A stretch of 64,000 nt of DNA from Candidatus Gastranaerophilales bacterium (GCA_017402995.1 JAFQOV010000005.1:1-64000), one strand, 5' to 3'. Shown: positions 16,171 to 25,573, counted from the first letter of the stretch. Program-made: numbers and translations. The notes: generated by a model not told the origin, from the letters alone.

Positions 16171-16847
16171 CAATAATCCCAGCTCGAGGTGGTTCAAAAG
16201 GAATTAAGAGGAAAAATTTAAAACCAATTTTAAATAAACCCTTGGTCGCATATTCTATTTTATCTGCGCTAAATTCAAAATATATTACAAAAGTTGTTGT
16301 TTCATCTGAGGACAGTGAAATTTTAGAAGTTTCAAAAAAATATGGCGCAGAAACAATTAAGCGCCCAGAAGAACTAGCAAAAGACGAAACAAAAACACTT
16401 CCCGTTATGTTACATTGCATTGAAGAGCTTGAAAAACAAAGCTATGTGCCAGATTACGTCGTTCTTTTGCAACCAACTTGCCCATTAAGAGACGAGGGTT
16501 ATATCGATAGTGCTTTTGAATATTATTTTGAAAAAGAAAAACAAGGCTTTGACAGCTGTTTTGGCGCGTTCAAGCTTGGTTTGACCCATGCAAAATGGAA
16601 AGTTTTGCACAATGAAAAACTAGAAGGCTTATACGATTACAGAACTCGTCCAAGACGCCAAGATTTAGATGAACACTATGATTTAATCCAAGAAAATGGT
16701 GCTTTTTATGCTCTTGAAACAAAAACTTTAAAAAAAGCAAACGATTTTATTGGCTTTAATCCAACTTGTTATATAACCCCGCAAATCATTGATATTGACA
16801 CTGTTGAAGATTTTGAAAAAGTGGAAAACATTTTAAAAAATGCTTAA
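16158..16847 (+). CDS. acylneuraminate cytidylyltransferase family protein (NeuA/PseF-like)
   Basis: This 229-residue nucleotidyltransferase has the family signature [15 protein letters not shown] (residues ~7-21), which binds CTP, and the LQPTCPLR motif (~105). It activates a nonulosonic acid (sialic, pseudaminic or legionaminic type) or Kdo-like sugar as the CMP form for surface or flagellin glycosylation. Which sugar is used cannot be read from the sequence, and no synthase (NeuB/PseI) or other pathway gene is nearby. It overlaps the PurD-like gene upstream (13 bases) and yidD downstream (8 bases), so the three are probably cotranscribed. Confidence 0.88.
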   Translation: MEILAIIPARGGSKGIKRKNLKPILNKPLVAYSILSALNSKYITKVVVSSEDSEILEVSKKYGAETIKRPEELAKDETKTLPVMLHCIEELEKQSYVPDYVVLLQPTCPLRDEGYIDSAFEYYFEKEKQGFDSCFGAFKLGLTHAKWKVLHNEKLEGLYDYRTRPRRQDLDEHYDLIQENGAFYALETKTLKKANDFIGFNPTCYITPQIIDIDTVEDFEKVENILKNA

Positions 16848-17064
16848 AAAAATATTATTAAAATTAATCAAAATATATCAATTTTTTTCAAAATATACCC
16901 CTGCAACTTGCAGATTTGAACCCACTTGTTCAAAATATACATATCTTGCAATAGAAAAATTTGGCGCACTCAGGGGATTATATCTTGGCATTAAAAGAAT
17001 TTTAAAATGTCACCCATATCACAAAGGCGGATATGACCCAGTTCCAGAGGAATTCAAATTTTAA
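16840..17064 (+). CDS. yidD: membrane protein insertion efficiency factor YidD
   Basis: This 74-residue protein shows the full YidD signature: [30 protein letters not shown] (abridged), then [21 protein letters not shown]. It has three Cys, including the CRFEPTCS pair. YidD is a peripheral inner-membrane protein that helps YidC insert proteins. It is usually in the rpmH-rnpA-yidD-yidC cluster; here it is detached and tails a sugar-activation gene. Its stop codon overlaps the stop of convergent fliI by four bases. Confidence 0.95.
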   Translation: MLKKILLKLIKIYQFFSKYTPATCRFEPTCSKYTYLAIEKFGALRGLYLGIKRILKCHPYHKGGYDPVPEEFKF

Positions 17065-18365
17065 GAATTTGACAAATTAATCAATTCTTGTTTTGAAATT
17101 TCAAAATCAACTTTTTCATCAACTGCTTGAATTAAATATTCGCTAATTTTATCATGAAGGCGAATTGCCTCATCTACTGTGGCGTCTGACCCTTTTGCAT
17201 ATGCACCGATATTAATCAAATCTTCATTTTTTTGATAACTTGCCATCAAATTGCGAATTTTCCCAGCGCTTTGCTTTTGTTCATCATCAACAACGCTTGT
17301 CATAACACGCGAAATGCTTGCCAAAACATCAATTGCAGGATAATGGTTTTTGTGTGCTAAAGCACGAGATAAAACAATGTGACCATCTAAAATGCTTCTT
17401 GAAACGTCGGCGACTGGTTCGTTCATATCGTCACCCTCGACTAAAACCGTATATAAACCTGTGATTGTTCCATTTTTGTTTGCCCCAGCACGTTCTAAAA
17501 ATTTTGGCAAAAGAGCAAAAACAGAAGGCGTATAGCCCCTTGTTGCTGGCGGTTCACCAACCGCAAGCCCAACCTCGCGTTGCGCAAGCGCAATACGCGT
17601 CACACTGTCAAGCATGAAAAGAACGTCTTTTCCTTTATCTCTAAAATATTCGGCAATTGCACAAGCAACAAAAGCTGCTTTAATTTTAACCAAAGCGGGT
17701 TGTTCAGAAGTCGCACAAACAACAACTGAGCGTTTCATGCCTTCATCACCTAAGGTTTTTTCAATAAACTCGCGGACTTCTCTTCCACGTTCACCAATCA
17801 GAGCAATGACATTTATATCAGCTGATGTATTTTTGGCTATCATTGCCAATGTTGTTGATTTTCCAACACCAGACCCTGCAAAAATACCAATTCTTTGACC
17901 TTTTCCAACAGTATTTAACCCGTCAATTGCACGAATACCGAGGCTTAAAGGTTCATCTATTGGTTTTCTTTCTAAAGGATTAATTATCTCGGCAGATGTG
18001 GGATAGTAGTCATCTGCAATGATTTCGCCTTTTGAATCTATCGGGTTTCCAAGTCCATCTAAAACTCTTCCAAGCAAAGTATCTGAAACTTTTACTTTCA
18101 TATGAGAATTAGTATTAATTACCTTGTTTCCAGCGCAAAGCCCTTCAATTGAGCCAAGAGGCATCAATAAAACTGTATCTTTTCTAAAGCCGACGACTTC
18201 ACATGCAACATTTTTACCATCTTCTTTTTGAACATAGCACAAATCCCCAATTGAAGCGTCAGGTCCATCTGCAACAATTGTTAGACCAATAATTTCAATG
18301 ATACGTCCAATTTTTTTTATTGAATTTATATTATCTATAATCTCGTTAAGACTATTCAACTTCAT
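17061..18365 (-). CDS. fliI: flagellum-specific ATPase FliI
   Basis: FliI is the hexameric ATPase of the flagellar type III export apparatus. The 434-residue protein has an F1-beta-like N-domain, Walker A GSGVGKST (164-171), Walker [11 protein letters not shown] and the export-ATPase motif [20 protein letters not shown]. It could in principle be a virulence T3SS ATPase (SctN), but the fliF-fliG-fliH neighbours decide for FliI. It is the last gene of the operon and overlaps fliH by 14 bases. Confidence 0.94.
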   Translation of the reverse strand: MKLNSLNEIIDNINSIKKIGRIIEIIGLTIVADGPDASIGDLCYVQKEDGKNVACEVVGFRKDTVLLMPLGSIEGLCAGNKVINTNSHMKVKVSDTLLGRVLDGLGNPIDSKGEIIADDYYPTSAEIINPLERKPIDEPLSLGIRAIDGLNTVGKGQRIGIFAGSGVGKSTTLAMIAKNTSADINVIALIGERGREVREFIEKTLGDEGMKRSVVVCATSEQPALVKIKAAFVACAIAEYFRDKGKDVLFMLDSVTRIALAQREVGLAVGEPPATRGYTPSVFALLPKFLERAGANKNGTITGLYTVLVEGDDMNEPVADVSRSILDGHIVLSRALAHKNHYPAIDVLASISRVMTSVVDDEQKQSAGKIRNLMASYQKNEDLINIGAYAKGSDATVDEAIRLHDKISEYLIQAVDEKVDFEISKQELINLSNS

Positions 18366-19227
18366 TTTTTAATTCTTCCGAAACCAAGTCTAGTTCTTCA
18401 TTTTTAAATGATTCGTATATTTCATTTACAATTACATCAATTTGCGAATTAATCGAAGCGTCAAAACGTTCTTTTAAATTTTCAACAATAATTGTGTCTT
18501 CTGCTATTTTTGGATTGCAAGAAATATTGAAATTTTCGTAATTTTTCAATTCATTAAGAGAAAATTCTTTATCTTCACCTAAGCTTTTGTTTTGAATTTC
18601 TAAAAATAAATTTGCATATTTTTCGCTTAAAATAACGTTGATATTTTCCTTTTTTTCAAGCAAAAATATCGTTTTTTTAATGACATTTTCTAATGTTTCA
18701 ATATCGAGTTCTTTTTGAATAACCTTTTTTGAAACTCTTGAAATTATCCCAATAATATCATTTTTCAAAGATTTTAAAATTTTATTTTTCAATTCAAATT
18801 GAACTAAACAAAAATCATCAACCGCTTTAATTTTTTCTTCTAATTCTTCTTGAATTTTTTCTTGACCGTCTTTGTGCCCTTCTTCGTAGCCAATTTTTGC
18901 CTGTTCAATTCTTTTGTTTTCAATTTCTTCTTGCGCATTTTGGATAATTTCTTGCGCGCTTTGTTCGCTTTCTACTTGAACATTAGACAAAATTTCATCT
19001 GCCTGTTTTTGCGCATTGTCTAATATTTCTTGAGCTTTTATTTGCGCATTTTGGATAATTTCTTGCGCATTTTTATTCGCTTCCTCAATCAAATTTTGCA
19101 TTCTATTTTGCACAAGCTCTTCTTGAGCTATTTCTTCATTAGCCCTAGAAACATCTTGAGTTTGCGCAACAGTTACAACAAAATTTGCGTCTTGATATTC
19201 AATTTTATCAGCTCTAATTTTACTCAA
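18352..19227 (-). CDS. fliH: flagellar assembly protein FliH
   Basis: FliH binds and regulates the FliI ATPase and links it to the C-ring. The 291-residue sequence is divergent, as is usual for FliH. Residues ~35-110 are a long coiled coil with repeated units such as AQEIIQNAQ and ADEIL. Residues ~115-280 are the FliH/V-ATPase E-subunit-like domain (YEEGHKDGQEKIQEELEEK, later ILKSLKNDIIGIISRVSKKVIQKEL). Identification relies on gene order (fliG-fliH-fliI) as well as on the composition and fold pattern. It overlaps both neighbours. Confidence 0.88.
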   Translation of the reverse strand: MSKIRADKIEYQDANFVVTVAQTQDVSRANEEIAQEELVQNRMQNLIEEANKNAQEIIQNAQIKAQEILDNAQKQADEILSNVQVESEQSAQEIIQNAQEEIENKRIEQAKIGYEEGHKDGQEKIQEELEEKIKAVDDFCLVQFELKNKILKSLKNDIIGIISRVSKKVIQKELDIETLENVIKKTIFLLEKKENINVILSEKYANLFLEIQNKSLGEDKEFSLNELKNYENFNISCNPKIAEDTIIVENLKERFDASINSQIDVIVNEIYESFKNEELDLVSEELKNEVE

Positions 19228-20242
19228 TTAATTCGTCCTCTTGAGCACCGCGATAGATTGTGATTTCACCAACGGCTTCAAGCGCTTTGATTATGCCAAC
19301 AATTTTTGATTGAACTTTTTGAACTTCTTTTGTTCTAACAGGTCCCATATATTCAATGTCTTCAAGCAATACACTTTGAGCACGTTCAGACATATTTTTA
19401 AGAATTTTTTGTTTGACTTCTTCTTTAGCACCCTTCAAGGAAGTTGCCAAATCTCTTGAATCAACTTCTCTTAGAACTCTTTGAATAGATGAATCGTCAA
19501 GTTGGATAATGTCTTCAAACACGAACATAAGGCTTCTAACATCTTCTGCTAATTCTGGTGTTTCAATTTCCATCATTTCAATAACATTTTTCTCTGTTGC
19601 CCTGTCGGTGCTGTTTAAGATACTTGCAAGAGTTTTTGTTCCGCCAGCTTTAGAAAAGTCTGTTGCAACAACATTTGAAAATCTTGATTCAACAATTTTT
19701 TCAACTTCAGATATGACTTCTGGGTTTGTTGTTTCCATTTGTGCAATTTTTAGGGCAACTTTGTGTTGAATGTTTGGCGCAAGACAGTTTAAAACTTTTG
19801 CTGATTGCTCAGGTTTTAAATATGCCAAAATAAGCGCAATTAATTGCGGGTTTTCATTTTGGAAAGAAGTCGCCAATTGAACAGGATCTGCCTCGTTGAA
19901 AAATTGAAACGGATTTGAATTTAAAATTGTTACTAAACGATTTAAGATATTATTCGCTTCAGAAGCACCATATGCCTTTTCTAACAATTCACGAGCATAG
20001 TTCATACCGCCTGATGAAAGCATTGAAGAAGCTTGGAAAACAGTATGAAACTCATCAACAATCCCTTCAATTGTTTCAGAAGATAATTTTGACAACCCCG
20101 CAATTTCAATTGTAATTTGTTCAAGAGCCGAATCATCATCTATGTTTTTCATGATTTCAGATGCAGCAGAAGGACCGAGCGTGATTAAAAGCGCTGCTGC
20201 CTTTTGAGTTGGTGTCATTTGTTCTAAACGAATATTTGCCAT
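19220..20242 (-). CDS. fliG: flagellar motor switch protein FliG
   Basis: FliG forms the upper C-ring, binds FliF, and interacts with the stator through its C-terminal domain. The 340-residue length is typical. FliG_N is at ~10-110 (QKAAALLITLGPSAASEIMK), the middle domain includes HPQ-like EHPQ replacement ENPQLIALILAYLKPEQ, and the charged stator-interacting helix region at ~280-300 carries SERAQSVLLEDIEYMGPVRTKEV. It overlaps fliH by eight bases and is nine bases from fliF. Confidence 0.96.
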   Translation of the reverse strand: MANIRLEQMTPTQKAAALLITLGPSAASEIMKNIDDDSALEQITIEIAGLSKLSSETIEGIVDEFHTVFQASSMLSSGGMNYARELLEKAYGASEANNILNRLVTILNSNPFQFFNEADPVQLATSFQNENPQLIALILAYLKPEQSAKVLNCLAPNIQHKVALKIAQMETTNPEVISEVEKIVESRFSNVVATDFSKAGGTKTLASILNSTDRATEKNVIEMMEIETPELAEDVRSLMFVFEDIIQLDDSSIQRVLREVDSRDLATSLKGAKEEVKQKILKNMSERAQSVLLEDIEYMGPVRTKEVQKVQSKIVGIIKALEAVGEITIYRGAQEDELIE

Positions 20243-20251
20243 TTGTTTTTA

Positions 20252-21982
20252 TTATTCCTTTATATACGAGGTTAAAATTCTCGCAGCTTCTTCTGGATTA
20301 TTAAATACGGAATTAATAATCTCATTCTTTTTCTTATCCACAACTGATGTATATTGCGTTTCAGCATGGTAAAAATCATCTTTATTTTGCTGATTTTGTT
20401 GCAACATCAAATATGGGTCAAATGCTGGTAAACCATTGTCTTGGTTTTCTTCTTGTTCCTCTTTTTTAGCTGGAACTTTGAAAATATTTCCAAAATTATT
20501 CAATGCCATAATTCCTAATAAAAGTATTATTATTACAGGTGAAACATTTTTAAATATAAATGTCAAAATTTCCATTGTCATTTGTCTTTGTTCAAGCTTG
20601 TTTTCAACAAGCTCTTGAGTGTTATCAATGCCTGTAAATTTCAAACTAGAAACATTAACAACATCACCTCTTGCTGGGTCAATACCAGCAGCCGCTGTTA
20701 CAAGATTTTTAATTTCTTCTTTTTCTTCATCAGTTAAAATCTTGTTCACAGCAACCGCAACGCTCATTCTAACAACTGAACCTGGAGCGTAAACAACTTG
20801 TTTAACTTCCTTTGTCACAGCATATGTTGTTGCGGATTTTTCTTTTTCATAGCTTAATTTTTTAGTTTGTTCAATATTTTTATATTCTTCATCTCCCATA
20901 TAATTTGAAGTTTTTGCAGGAGTTTGATTTAAAGGCAAAGTTGTAACATCTTGATTAGCAGAGGCTTCACGTGGTGTCATTGTATTATTTACCAAATCTT
21001 GCGCAGTATTTTGCGCGTCTGTCGGTTGAATTACACTGTTTTGCGCTTCTTTTGGTTTTTGATTTTGCGTTTGAATAGGATTTGAATAAACCTCTTTTTC
21101 GCCTTGTTGCGCAATTACAATGCCAGAATTTGAATTTTGATTTGGGCTATAACTTTCAATTGTTGTACGTGTTTGGTTAAAATCCATCACTGTTGAAACT
21201 TGAACAGAGACGTTATCTTTGCCCATTATTGTTTCAAGAGTGTCTTGAATTTTTTTAGCCGCTTCTTTTTCAAAATTTGCTCTATATGTTTGCATATCAG
21301 ATGAATTTTTAGATACATCTTCTGATAAAACATTTCCGAATTGGTCAGTGATAAACACTCTGTCGTTTGTCAAACGAGGAACAGAATAAGCAACAAGATT
21401 TTTAATTGCAAGAATTTGACTAGCTTTTAATTTGATCCCAGGTTCTAATATTAAAACTACGCTTGCAGAAGGGTCTTCATCATTATCTGAAAAAATAGAC
21501 CTTTCAGGCTCAGCAAGCTGAACTCTTGCTCTTTTAACCCCTTGCATTTTTTCAATTGAGCGAGTTAATTCGCCTTGAAAAATTCTTTGTTTAGTCAATT
21601 TATTTTTAAAATCTGTTGAGCCTAATTGTAAATCATCTAAAAGCTCAAAACCGCCAGCAGAGTCTTTAATTAAATCATTTTGAGCAACAAATAATCTCAA
21701 GTCTTCTTTTTCTTGGTTTTTAACTAAAATTGCCGTTTTATCTTCGGAAATTTTAAAAGCATGCCCGCTTTTTTTCAAACTTTCAGAAATCGCAGCAACA
21801 TCTTCTTTAGATAAATCTGAATATAAAACAGTCCAATTTGGCTCTGTCGCTTTAAAAATGAAAAATACGCCAACTACAAAAACGGCAAGCAAAAGAGCCG
21901 AAACAGAAAATTTTTGATTTACGTCAAGCTTTTGCCATAAGCCTTTTATATCATCAATGATTAGTTTTAAATGTTCGTTCAC
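20252..21982 (-). CDS. fliF: flagellar MS-ring protein FliF
   Basis: FliF builds the MS ring in the inner membrane. The 576-residue protein has an N-terminal transmembrane helix (VSALLLAVFVVGVFFIF, ~27-43) and ring-building motif domains (WTVLYSDLSKEDVAAI; VQLAEPERSIF). A variable, Asn/Gln-rich periplasmic loop spans ~270-350. A second transmembrane helix (VSPVIIILLLGIMAL, ~480-495) leads to a cytoplasmic tail ending NNPEEAARILTSYIKE, the FliG-binding signature. The start is a GTG. FliE, usually upstream, is absent, so the flagellar genes are scattered. Confidence 0.95.
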   Translation of the reverse strand: MNEHLKLIIDDIKGLWQKLDVNQKFSVSALLLAVFVVGVFFIFKATEPNWTVLYSDLSKEDVAAISESLKKSGHAFKISEDKTAILVKNQEKEDLRLFVAQNDLIKDSAGGFELLDDLQLGSTDFKNKLTKQRIFQGELTRSIEKMQGVKRARVQLAEPERSIFSDNDEDPSASVVLILEPGIKLKASQILAIKNLVAYSVPRLTNDRVFITDQFGNVLSEDVSKNSSDMQTYRANFEKEAAKKIQDTLETIMGKDNVSVQVSTVMDFNQTRTTIESYSPNQNSNSGIVIAQQGEKEVYSNPIQTQNQKPKEAQNSVIQPTDAQNTAQDLVNNTMTPREASANQDVTTLPLNQTPAKTSNYMGDEEYKNIEQTKKLSYEKEKSATTYAVTKEVKQVVYAPGSVVRMSVAVAVNKILTDEEKEEIKNLVTAAAGIDPARGDVVNVSSLKFTGIDNTQELVENKLEQRQMTMEILTFIFKNVSPVIIILLLGIMALNNFGNIFKVPAKKEEQEENQDNGLPAFDPYLMLQQNQQNKDDFYHAETQYTSVVDKKKNEIINSVFNNPEEAARILTSYIKE

Positions 21983-22158
21983 TTAATTTTCCCAAAATAC
22001 TAATTCTTACCTCAAAATTAAGGATATAAATCCTCCCAATAATATAATATATTATTTAGGCGTAATTTCAATAATATTAAGTTTTTTAAAGCACATAAAA
22101 TCATTCTTTTGAGTGACTTTTGAAATATTACAAATTGTTACAAAAGAATTTAAAATCC

Positions 22159-22186
22159 TAAAGTTTTGAAGTATTTCAACCGATAA
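22159..22186 (+). promoter_or_regulatory. sigma-28 (FliA/SigD)-type promoter
   Basis: TAAA (22159-22162) and ACCGATAA (22179-22186) are separated by 16 bases. The known flagellar sigma-28 pattern is TAAA, 14-16 bases, GCCGATAA/T, so only one base of the -10 element differs. It lies 37 bases before the gene at 22224. Confidence 0.65.
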
Positions 22187-22223
22187 AAAACATGTTAGAC
22201 AATAAAGCGCAAAGGAGAATGAT

Positions 22224-22961
22224 ATGGGGCTTTCTGCAAGCCAAGCTAGATTTCTACAATTGACTGCTAGAAGAAGCAATGTCGAATATCAAGCTCAACA
22301 AATCAATCAAGAGCGCTTAATGTTGAGCGAAAAATTATCTCAAGCGTCAAATAAATATAACGATTTGACAAACAATCGCACTCTAACTTTCAATTATAAT
22401 GACGGAACTGGGGTTCAAGAAGTCGGGCTTTCATATACAAATTACAAAAACTATATGAATCAGCAAATGGAAGGCATTGTTTCAACACAACAACAATATT
22501 TCCTTGTTTCTTCAACTGGAAACAAAATCGTTGTTGCAAACGAAGAAGACATGCAAGCAATGATTAATAGCGAATCAACTTCTGATTCACCATTAACAGC
22601 TGATGATTTCATGATTGCTCCTGACTTAGATGATGTTGATAACTTCCAAAGAGCAATCAGAGAAGGTGTTTATTTCTTTGCCACAAAAGGAAAAGATGAC
22701 GAAGGCAATATGAAATTTAATACTCAAGATTGGGGTACTCTTGGTGGTGGCGCAATCAACGACAAATTAGATAAAGCAGACGACAAAGCTGCAGAAGCTG
22801 AATTTAACGCTTTCCAAACAAAAATTCAAAATAGTGATAAAAAATTAGAATTGAAATTGACTCAGCTTGAAACTGAAAGAGATGCAATCCAAACAGAGAT
22901 TGAATCTATATCAAAAGTTGTTGATGATAATATTGAATCATCATTCAAAGTCTTTAGTTAA
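22224..22961 (+). CDS. candidate late flagellar / axial-type protein
   Basis: This 245-residue protein begins MGLSASQARFLQLTARRSN and has coiled-coil helices at both ends (~5-50 and ~190-240, ending in VVDDNIESSFKVFS), with a polar, Asp-rich centre. There is no signal peptide. Helical N- and C-termini around a variable core are typical of flagellar axial proteins (hook, filament-junction, flagellin), which are exported without a signal peptide. The sigma-28-type promoter and the divergent fliF operon support a late flagellar role. AAAGGAG sits six bases before the ATG. No named family is recognised with certainty. Confidence 0.7.
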   Translation: MGLSASQARFLQLTARRSNVEYQAQQINQERLMLSEKLSQASNKYNDLTNNRTLTFNYNDGTGVQEVGLSYTNYKNYMNQQMEGIVSTQQQYFLVSSTGNKIVVANEEDMQAMINSESTSDSPLTADDFMIAPDLDDVDNFQRAIREGVYFFATKGKDDEGNMKFNTQDWGTLGGGAINDKLDKADDKAAEAEFNAFQTKIQNSDKKLELKLTQLETERDAIQTEIESISKVVDDNIESSFKVFS

Positions 22962-22990
22962 GTCAAACATTCATAAATACGGAGTAAATA

Positions 22991-23017
22991 AAAGCCCTCT
23001 TTCGAAGGGCTTTTTTT
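22991..23017. terminator. bidirectional terminator between convergent genes
   Basis: AAAGCCCT (22991-22998) pairs with AGGGCTTT (23006-23013) followed by a T run; A-rich sequence on the left also serves the leftward gene. Confidence 0.85.
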
Positions 23018-23023
23018 ATATTT

Positions 23024-23410
23024 TTAACAATAATATGCTTCCCAAGGACAATTTTTGATAGAATCTTCTCTGTCTGAAACCACCGGTTGCAATTCGCCTG
23101 TTCCATTGTTTTCTGGAACTTTAAAACCTTCGCCCCAAGCGCTACCTTTTACATTTTCGTTTGGTGTAATTGGATTTGAAAACGGATTTAAATTAGCACT
23201 TGTTAAATCAATTTCACCATTATTTACAGCTTCCATAAATGCAAGCTTTTCTTCAGGTTTATATGAAGGAGTAATTACAGGAGTTGTTGTTGGCGCTTGA
23301 TATGCTTGATGATAACCCTCAACACTTGCTTGAGGTTTATTTACACCTTTTGTTCCGTAATTGCCATATGGATTTGATGCTTGTAAAAATGGTAGTTTAT
23401 CTATTGCCAT
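23024..23410 (-). CDS. low-complexity protein of unknown function
   Basis: This 128-residue protein is rich in Pro, Asn, Gly and Thr, with no signal peptide or membrane helix. It starts MAIDKLPFLQASNPYGNYG and ends in CPWEAYYC, with only two Cys, both in the last eight residues. It is probably mostly disordered. A 19-base element upstream (23433-23451) recurs upstream of the candidate RNA at 23517-23700, which suggests shared regulation. It may be lineage-specific; function is unknown. Confidence 0.65.
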   Translation of the reverse strand: MAIDKLPFLQASNPYGNYGTKGVNKPQASVEGYHQAYQAPTTTPVITPSYKPEEKLAFMEAVNNGEIDLTSANLNPFSNPITPNENVKGSAWGEGFKVPENNGTGELQPVVSDREDSIKNCPWEAYYC

Positions 23411-23516
23411 ACTTATACCTATACTATCGCTTATATTAATAAAGTATTTTTTGAAAATAAAATTGCAAAACTAATCATTTTCGTTACATTTTGTAATATT
23501 TGAATATTTAAACGTG

Positions 23517-23700
23517 AAAAAGCCCCAAGTTTCCTTGAGGCTTAAAATTTGTTTTTCTCCAAACTATTGTGAAAATAGCTTGCTCAATTCATAACCACAC
23601 TAGATAAAAACCCACACCTTTGGCATTAATATCAAAGTTATAAAAAGCACATAACCCATAAACTTCGCTGTCTTATGAATTAGTGGTATCACCTACATAT
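23517..23700 (-). ncRNA. candidate structured small RNA with GNRA-capped terminator
   Basis: No sizeable gene lies in 23411-23753. On the minus strand a hairpin AAGCCTCAAG-GAAA-CTTGGGGCTT (23543-23520) with five U forms a strong terminator, 210 bases beyond the next upstream stop codon. The upstream ~150 nt contain a long-range pair AATTCATAA/TTATGAATT and smaller hairpins (CTATT/AATAG, CTTTG/CAAAG). The promoter-like element at 23697-23715 also occurs at 23433-23451. A 19-codon hydrophobic reading frame (23600-23659) lies inside. It may be a small RNA, or simply a long 3' untranslated region of the gene at 23754. Confidence 0.4.
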
Positions 23701-23753
23701 TAATAAAGTATTTTTGTTGAAAAAAATTGCCTTTTTTTTAAAAAAATTTTTTC

Positions 23754-24134
23754 TTAATTGGCTTTTTGCACACCACGTCTAGTTAATGGCGGATGTGATG
23801 TATATTTTTTCTTTCTTTTCATAGAGCTTGTTGAAGTTTTTGTTTTACTATATTTAACCTTTGGCGCTGTTGTTTTTTTAACTTCTTCTTTTTGTGTTTG
23901 AACGGCTTGTTCTCCTGCCAATTGATATATTTCTTGCAATTTTCTTTTTGTTTCTTTAAACAAATATTCTTGCTGATTAGCATCAAAATTGTACTTTTGA
24001 ATTATTTGCATAATTTCTTCATCTGTTGGCATTTGTCCAATTTCTTCTTGCCCTGTTAATTGAAATGTTTCCTGAGCTTGAATTGGTGCAAAAACTAAAG
24101 ATAAAAATACAAACAATAATATTAACTTTTTCAT
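23754..24134 (-). CDS. exported basic protein of unknown function
   Basis: This 126-residue protein has a clear signal peptide (MKKLILLFVFLSLVFAPIQA, cleavage near AQA-Q). The first part of the mature protein (~25-75) is helical and acidic to neutral (MPTDEEIMQIIQKYNF). The C-terminal 45 residues are strongly basic (KVKYSKTKTSTSSMKRKKK), ending near HPPLTRRG. A periplasmic, possibly cell-wall- or nucleic-acid-associated role is conceivable but unsupported. AAAGGA precedes the ATG. Confidence 0.7.
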   Translation of the reverse strand: MKKLILLFVFLSLVFAPIQAQETFQLTGQEEIGQMPTDEEIMQIIQKYNFDANQQEYLFKETKRKLQEIYQLAGEQAVQTQKEEVKKTTAPKVKYSKTKTSTSSMKRKKKYTSHPPLTRRGVQKAN

Positions 24135-24202
24135 AACTTTTCCTTTTATTCTCTTAACTTGATTATACTTTAATTTATCGATTTTTATAATAGAATAAAT
24201 TT

Positions 24203-25573
24203 ATGAATTTTTTAGATGAATTAAAAAAAGTTTGTGGCAAAAATCTTCTTACAAAAAAAGAAGATTTATATGTCTATGCTTATGATACGTCACTAAATCC
24301 TGAAAAAATAATTTTACCTTTGTGCGTTGTTTTCCCTAAAAATTCAAAAGAAATATCTGAAATTGTTAAAATTGCAAATAAATATAATTTGACGCTTATT
24401 CCTCGTGCGCAAGGCACAAACCATTGTGGCGCAACGCGCCCAAGCGAAAATTGCATAGTTATGCACTTTTCAAAAATGAACAAAATCATTGAAATAAATA
24501 AAGAAAATTTGACTGCAATAGTTGAGCCTAACGTCGTTATAGGCGAATTAAACAAAGAACTAGATAAATTAAATCTTTTCTTCCCACCAGACCCATCAAA
24601 CCTTGCTGTTTCAACTGTTGGCGGCGCAGTAGCTTTAAACGCTGGTGGCCCAAGAACATTTAAATACGGAAACACAAAAGATTATGTGATTAATTTAGAA
24701 GTTGTTTTAGCTGATGGAACAATTATTGAAACCGCAAAAAATATCGCCAAAAACGCCACTGGCTACAATTTAACAAATCTTTTTGTAGGTTCAGAGGGCA
24801 CATTAGGGATAATTAGCAAAATCACTTTAAAATTAATCCCAAAACCGCAAGCAAGTTTTGTCACTTTAGCATATTTTGATAAACTTGAAACCTGCTTAAA
24901 TTGTGTAAATAATATTATTTCATCTGGTTTTATGCCATCAACAATTGATTTAATGGATAATCAAACTCTAAAAACAATTGAAAACTTTAACCCTTGCAAT
25001 TTATTAACCGATATGGAAGCAGGGTTATTGATTGAATTAGACGGGTTTGAAAAATGTATTCAAGAAGAAATGATGATTTTAAAAGAAATTTTAGAAAAAT
25101 CAGGTTCAAAAAAATATATTCAAGCAAAAACCAAGGAAGAAAATGAAAACATTTGGCGCGCAAGAAGAAGCGCTTTTTCTGCTGCAACGCAATTGAAACC
25201 AAACGTAATAACCGAAGATATCGTTGTCCCAAGAAATAAAATTATTGATTTTGTTAATAAAATCAGAGAATTAAGCAAAAAATACGATATTCAAGTTCTA
25301 ATTATGGGTCATGTTGGAGATGGAAATATTCACCCGCACTTTTTGTTAGATTTAGAAAACAAGCGCGAAAAAATGCGCCACGAAAAATTAAGAAACGAAT
25401 TATATGCCTATGCTATTTCGATTAATGGAGTTTTGTCTGGCGAACATGGAATAGGAAATACAAAAAAGAAATTTTTACCAGACGCAATAGATAAAAATGC
25501 GCTTGATTTAATGAAAAAAATTAAAAATTTATTAGACGAAAAAAATATTTTAAACACAGGTAAAACAATCTAA
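24203..25573 (+). CDS. FAD-linked oxidase (glycolate oxidase GlcD / D-lactate dehydrogenase family)
   Basis: This 456-residue flavoprotein has an N-terminal PCMH FAD-binding domain (~35-215; IPRAQGTNHCGATRPS, then PPDPSNLAVSTVGGAVALNAGGP, abridged) and a C-terminal FAD-oxidase C domain. The latter holds the catalytic and metal-binding motif MGHVGDGNIHPH and the closing SGEHGIG. The family oxidises 2-hydroxy acids such as glycolate or D-lactate and passes electrons to quinone, electron-transfer flavoprotein or an Fe-S partner. Neither GlcE/GlcF nor an ETF gene is adjacent, so substrate and acceptor remain open. It abuts the MATE gene with no gap. Confidence 0.9.
   Translation: MNFLDELKKVCGKNLLTKKEDLYVYAYDTSLNPEKIILPLCVVFPKNSKEISEIVKIANKYNLTLIPRAQGTNHCGATRPSENCIVMHFSKMNKIIEINKENLTAIVEPNVVIGELNKELDKLNLFFPPDPSNLAVSTVGGAVALNAGGPRTFKYGNTKDYVINLEVVLADGTIIETAKNIAKNATGYNLTNLFVGSEGTLGIISKITLKLIPKPQASFVTLAYFDKLETCLNCVNNIISSGFMPSTIDLMDNQTLKTIENFNPCNLLTDMEAGLLIELDGFEKCIQEEMMILKEILEKSGSKKYIQAKTKEENENIWRARRSAFSAATQLKPNVITEDIVVPRNKIIDFVNKIRELSKKYDIQVLIMGHVGDGNIHPHFLLDLENKREKMRHEKLRNELYAYAISINGVLSGEHGIGNTKKKFLPDAIDKNALDLMKKIKNLLDEKNILNTGKTI

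Noticed and set aside
17061-21982. Virulence type III secretion instead of flagellum
   Set aside because: FliG is flagellum-specific and the FliF C-terminus matches MS-ring proteins.
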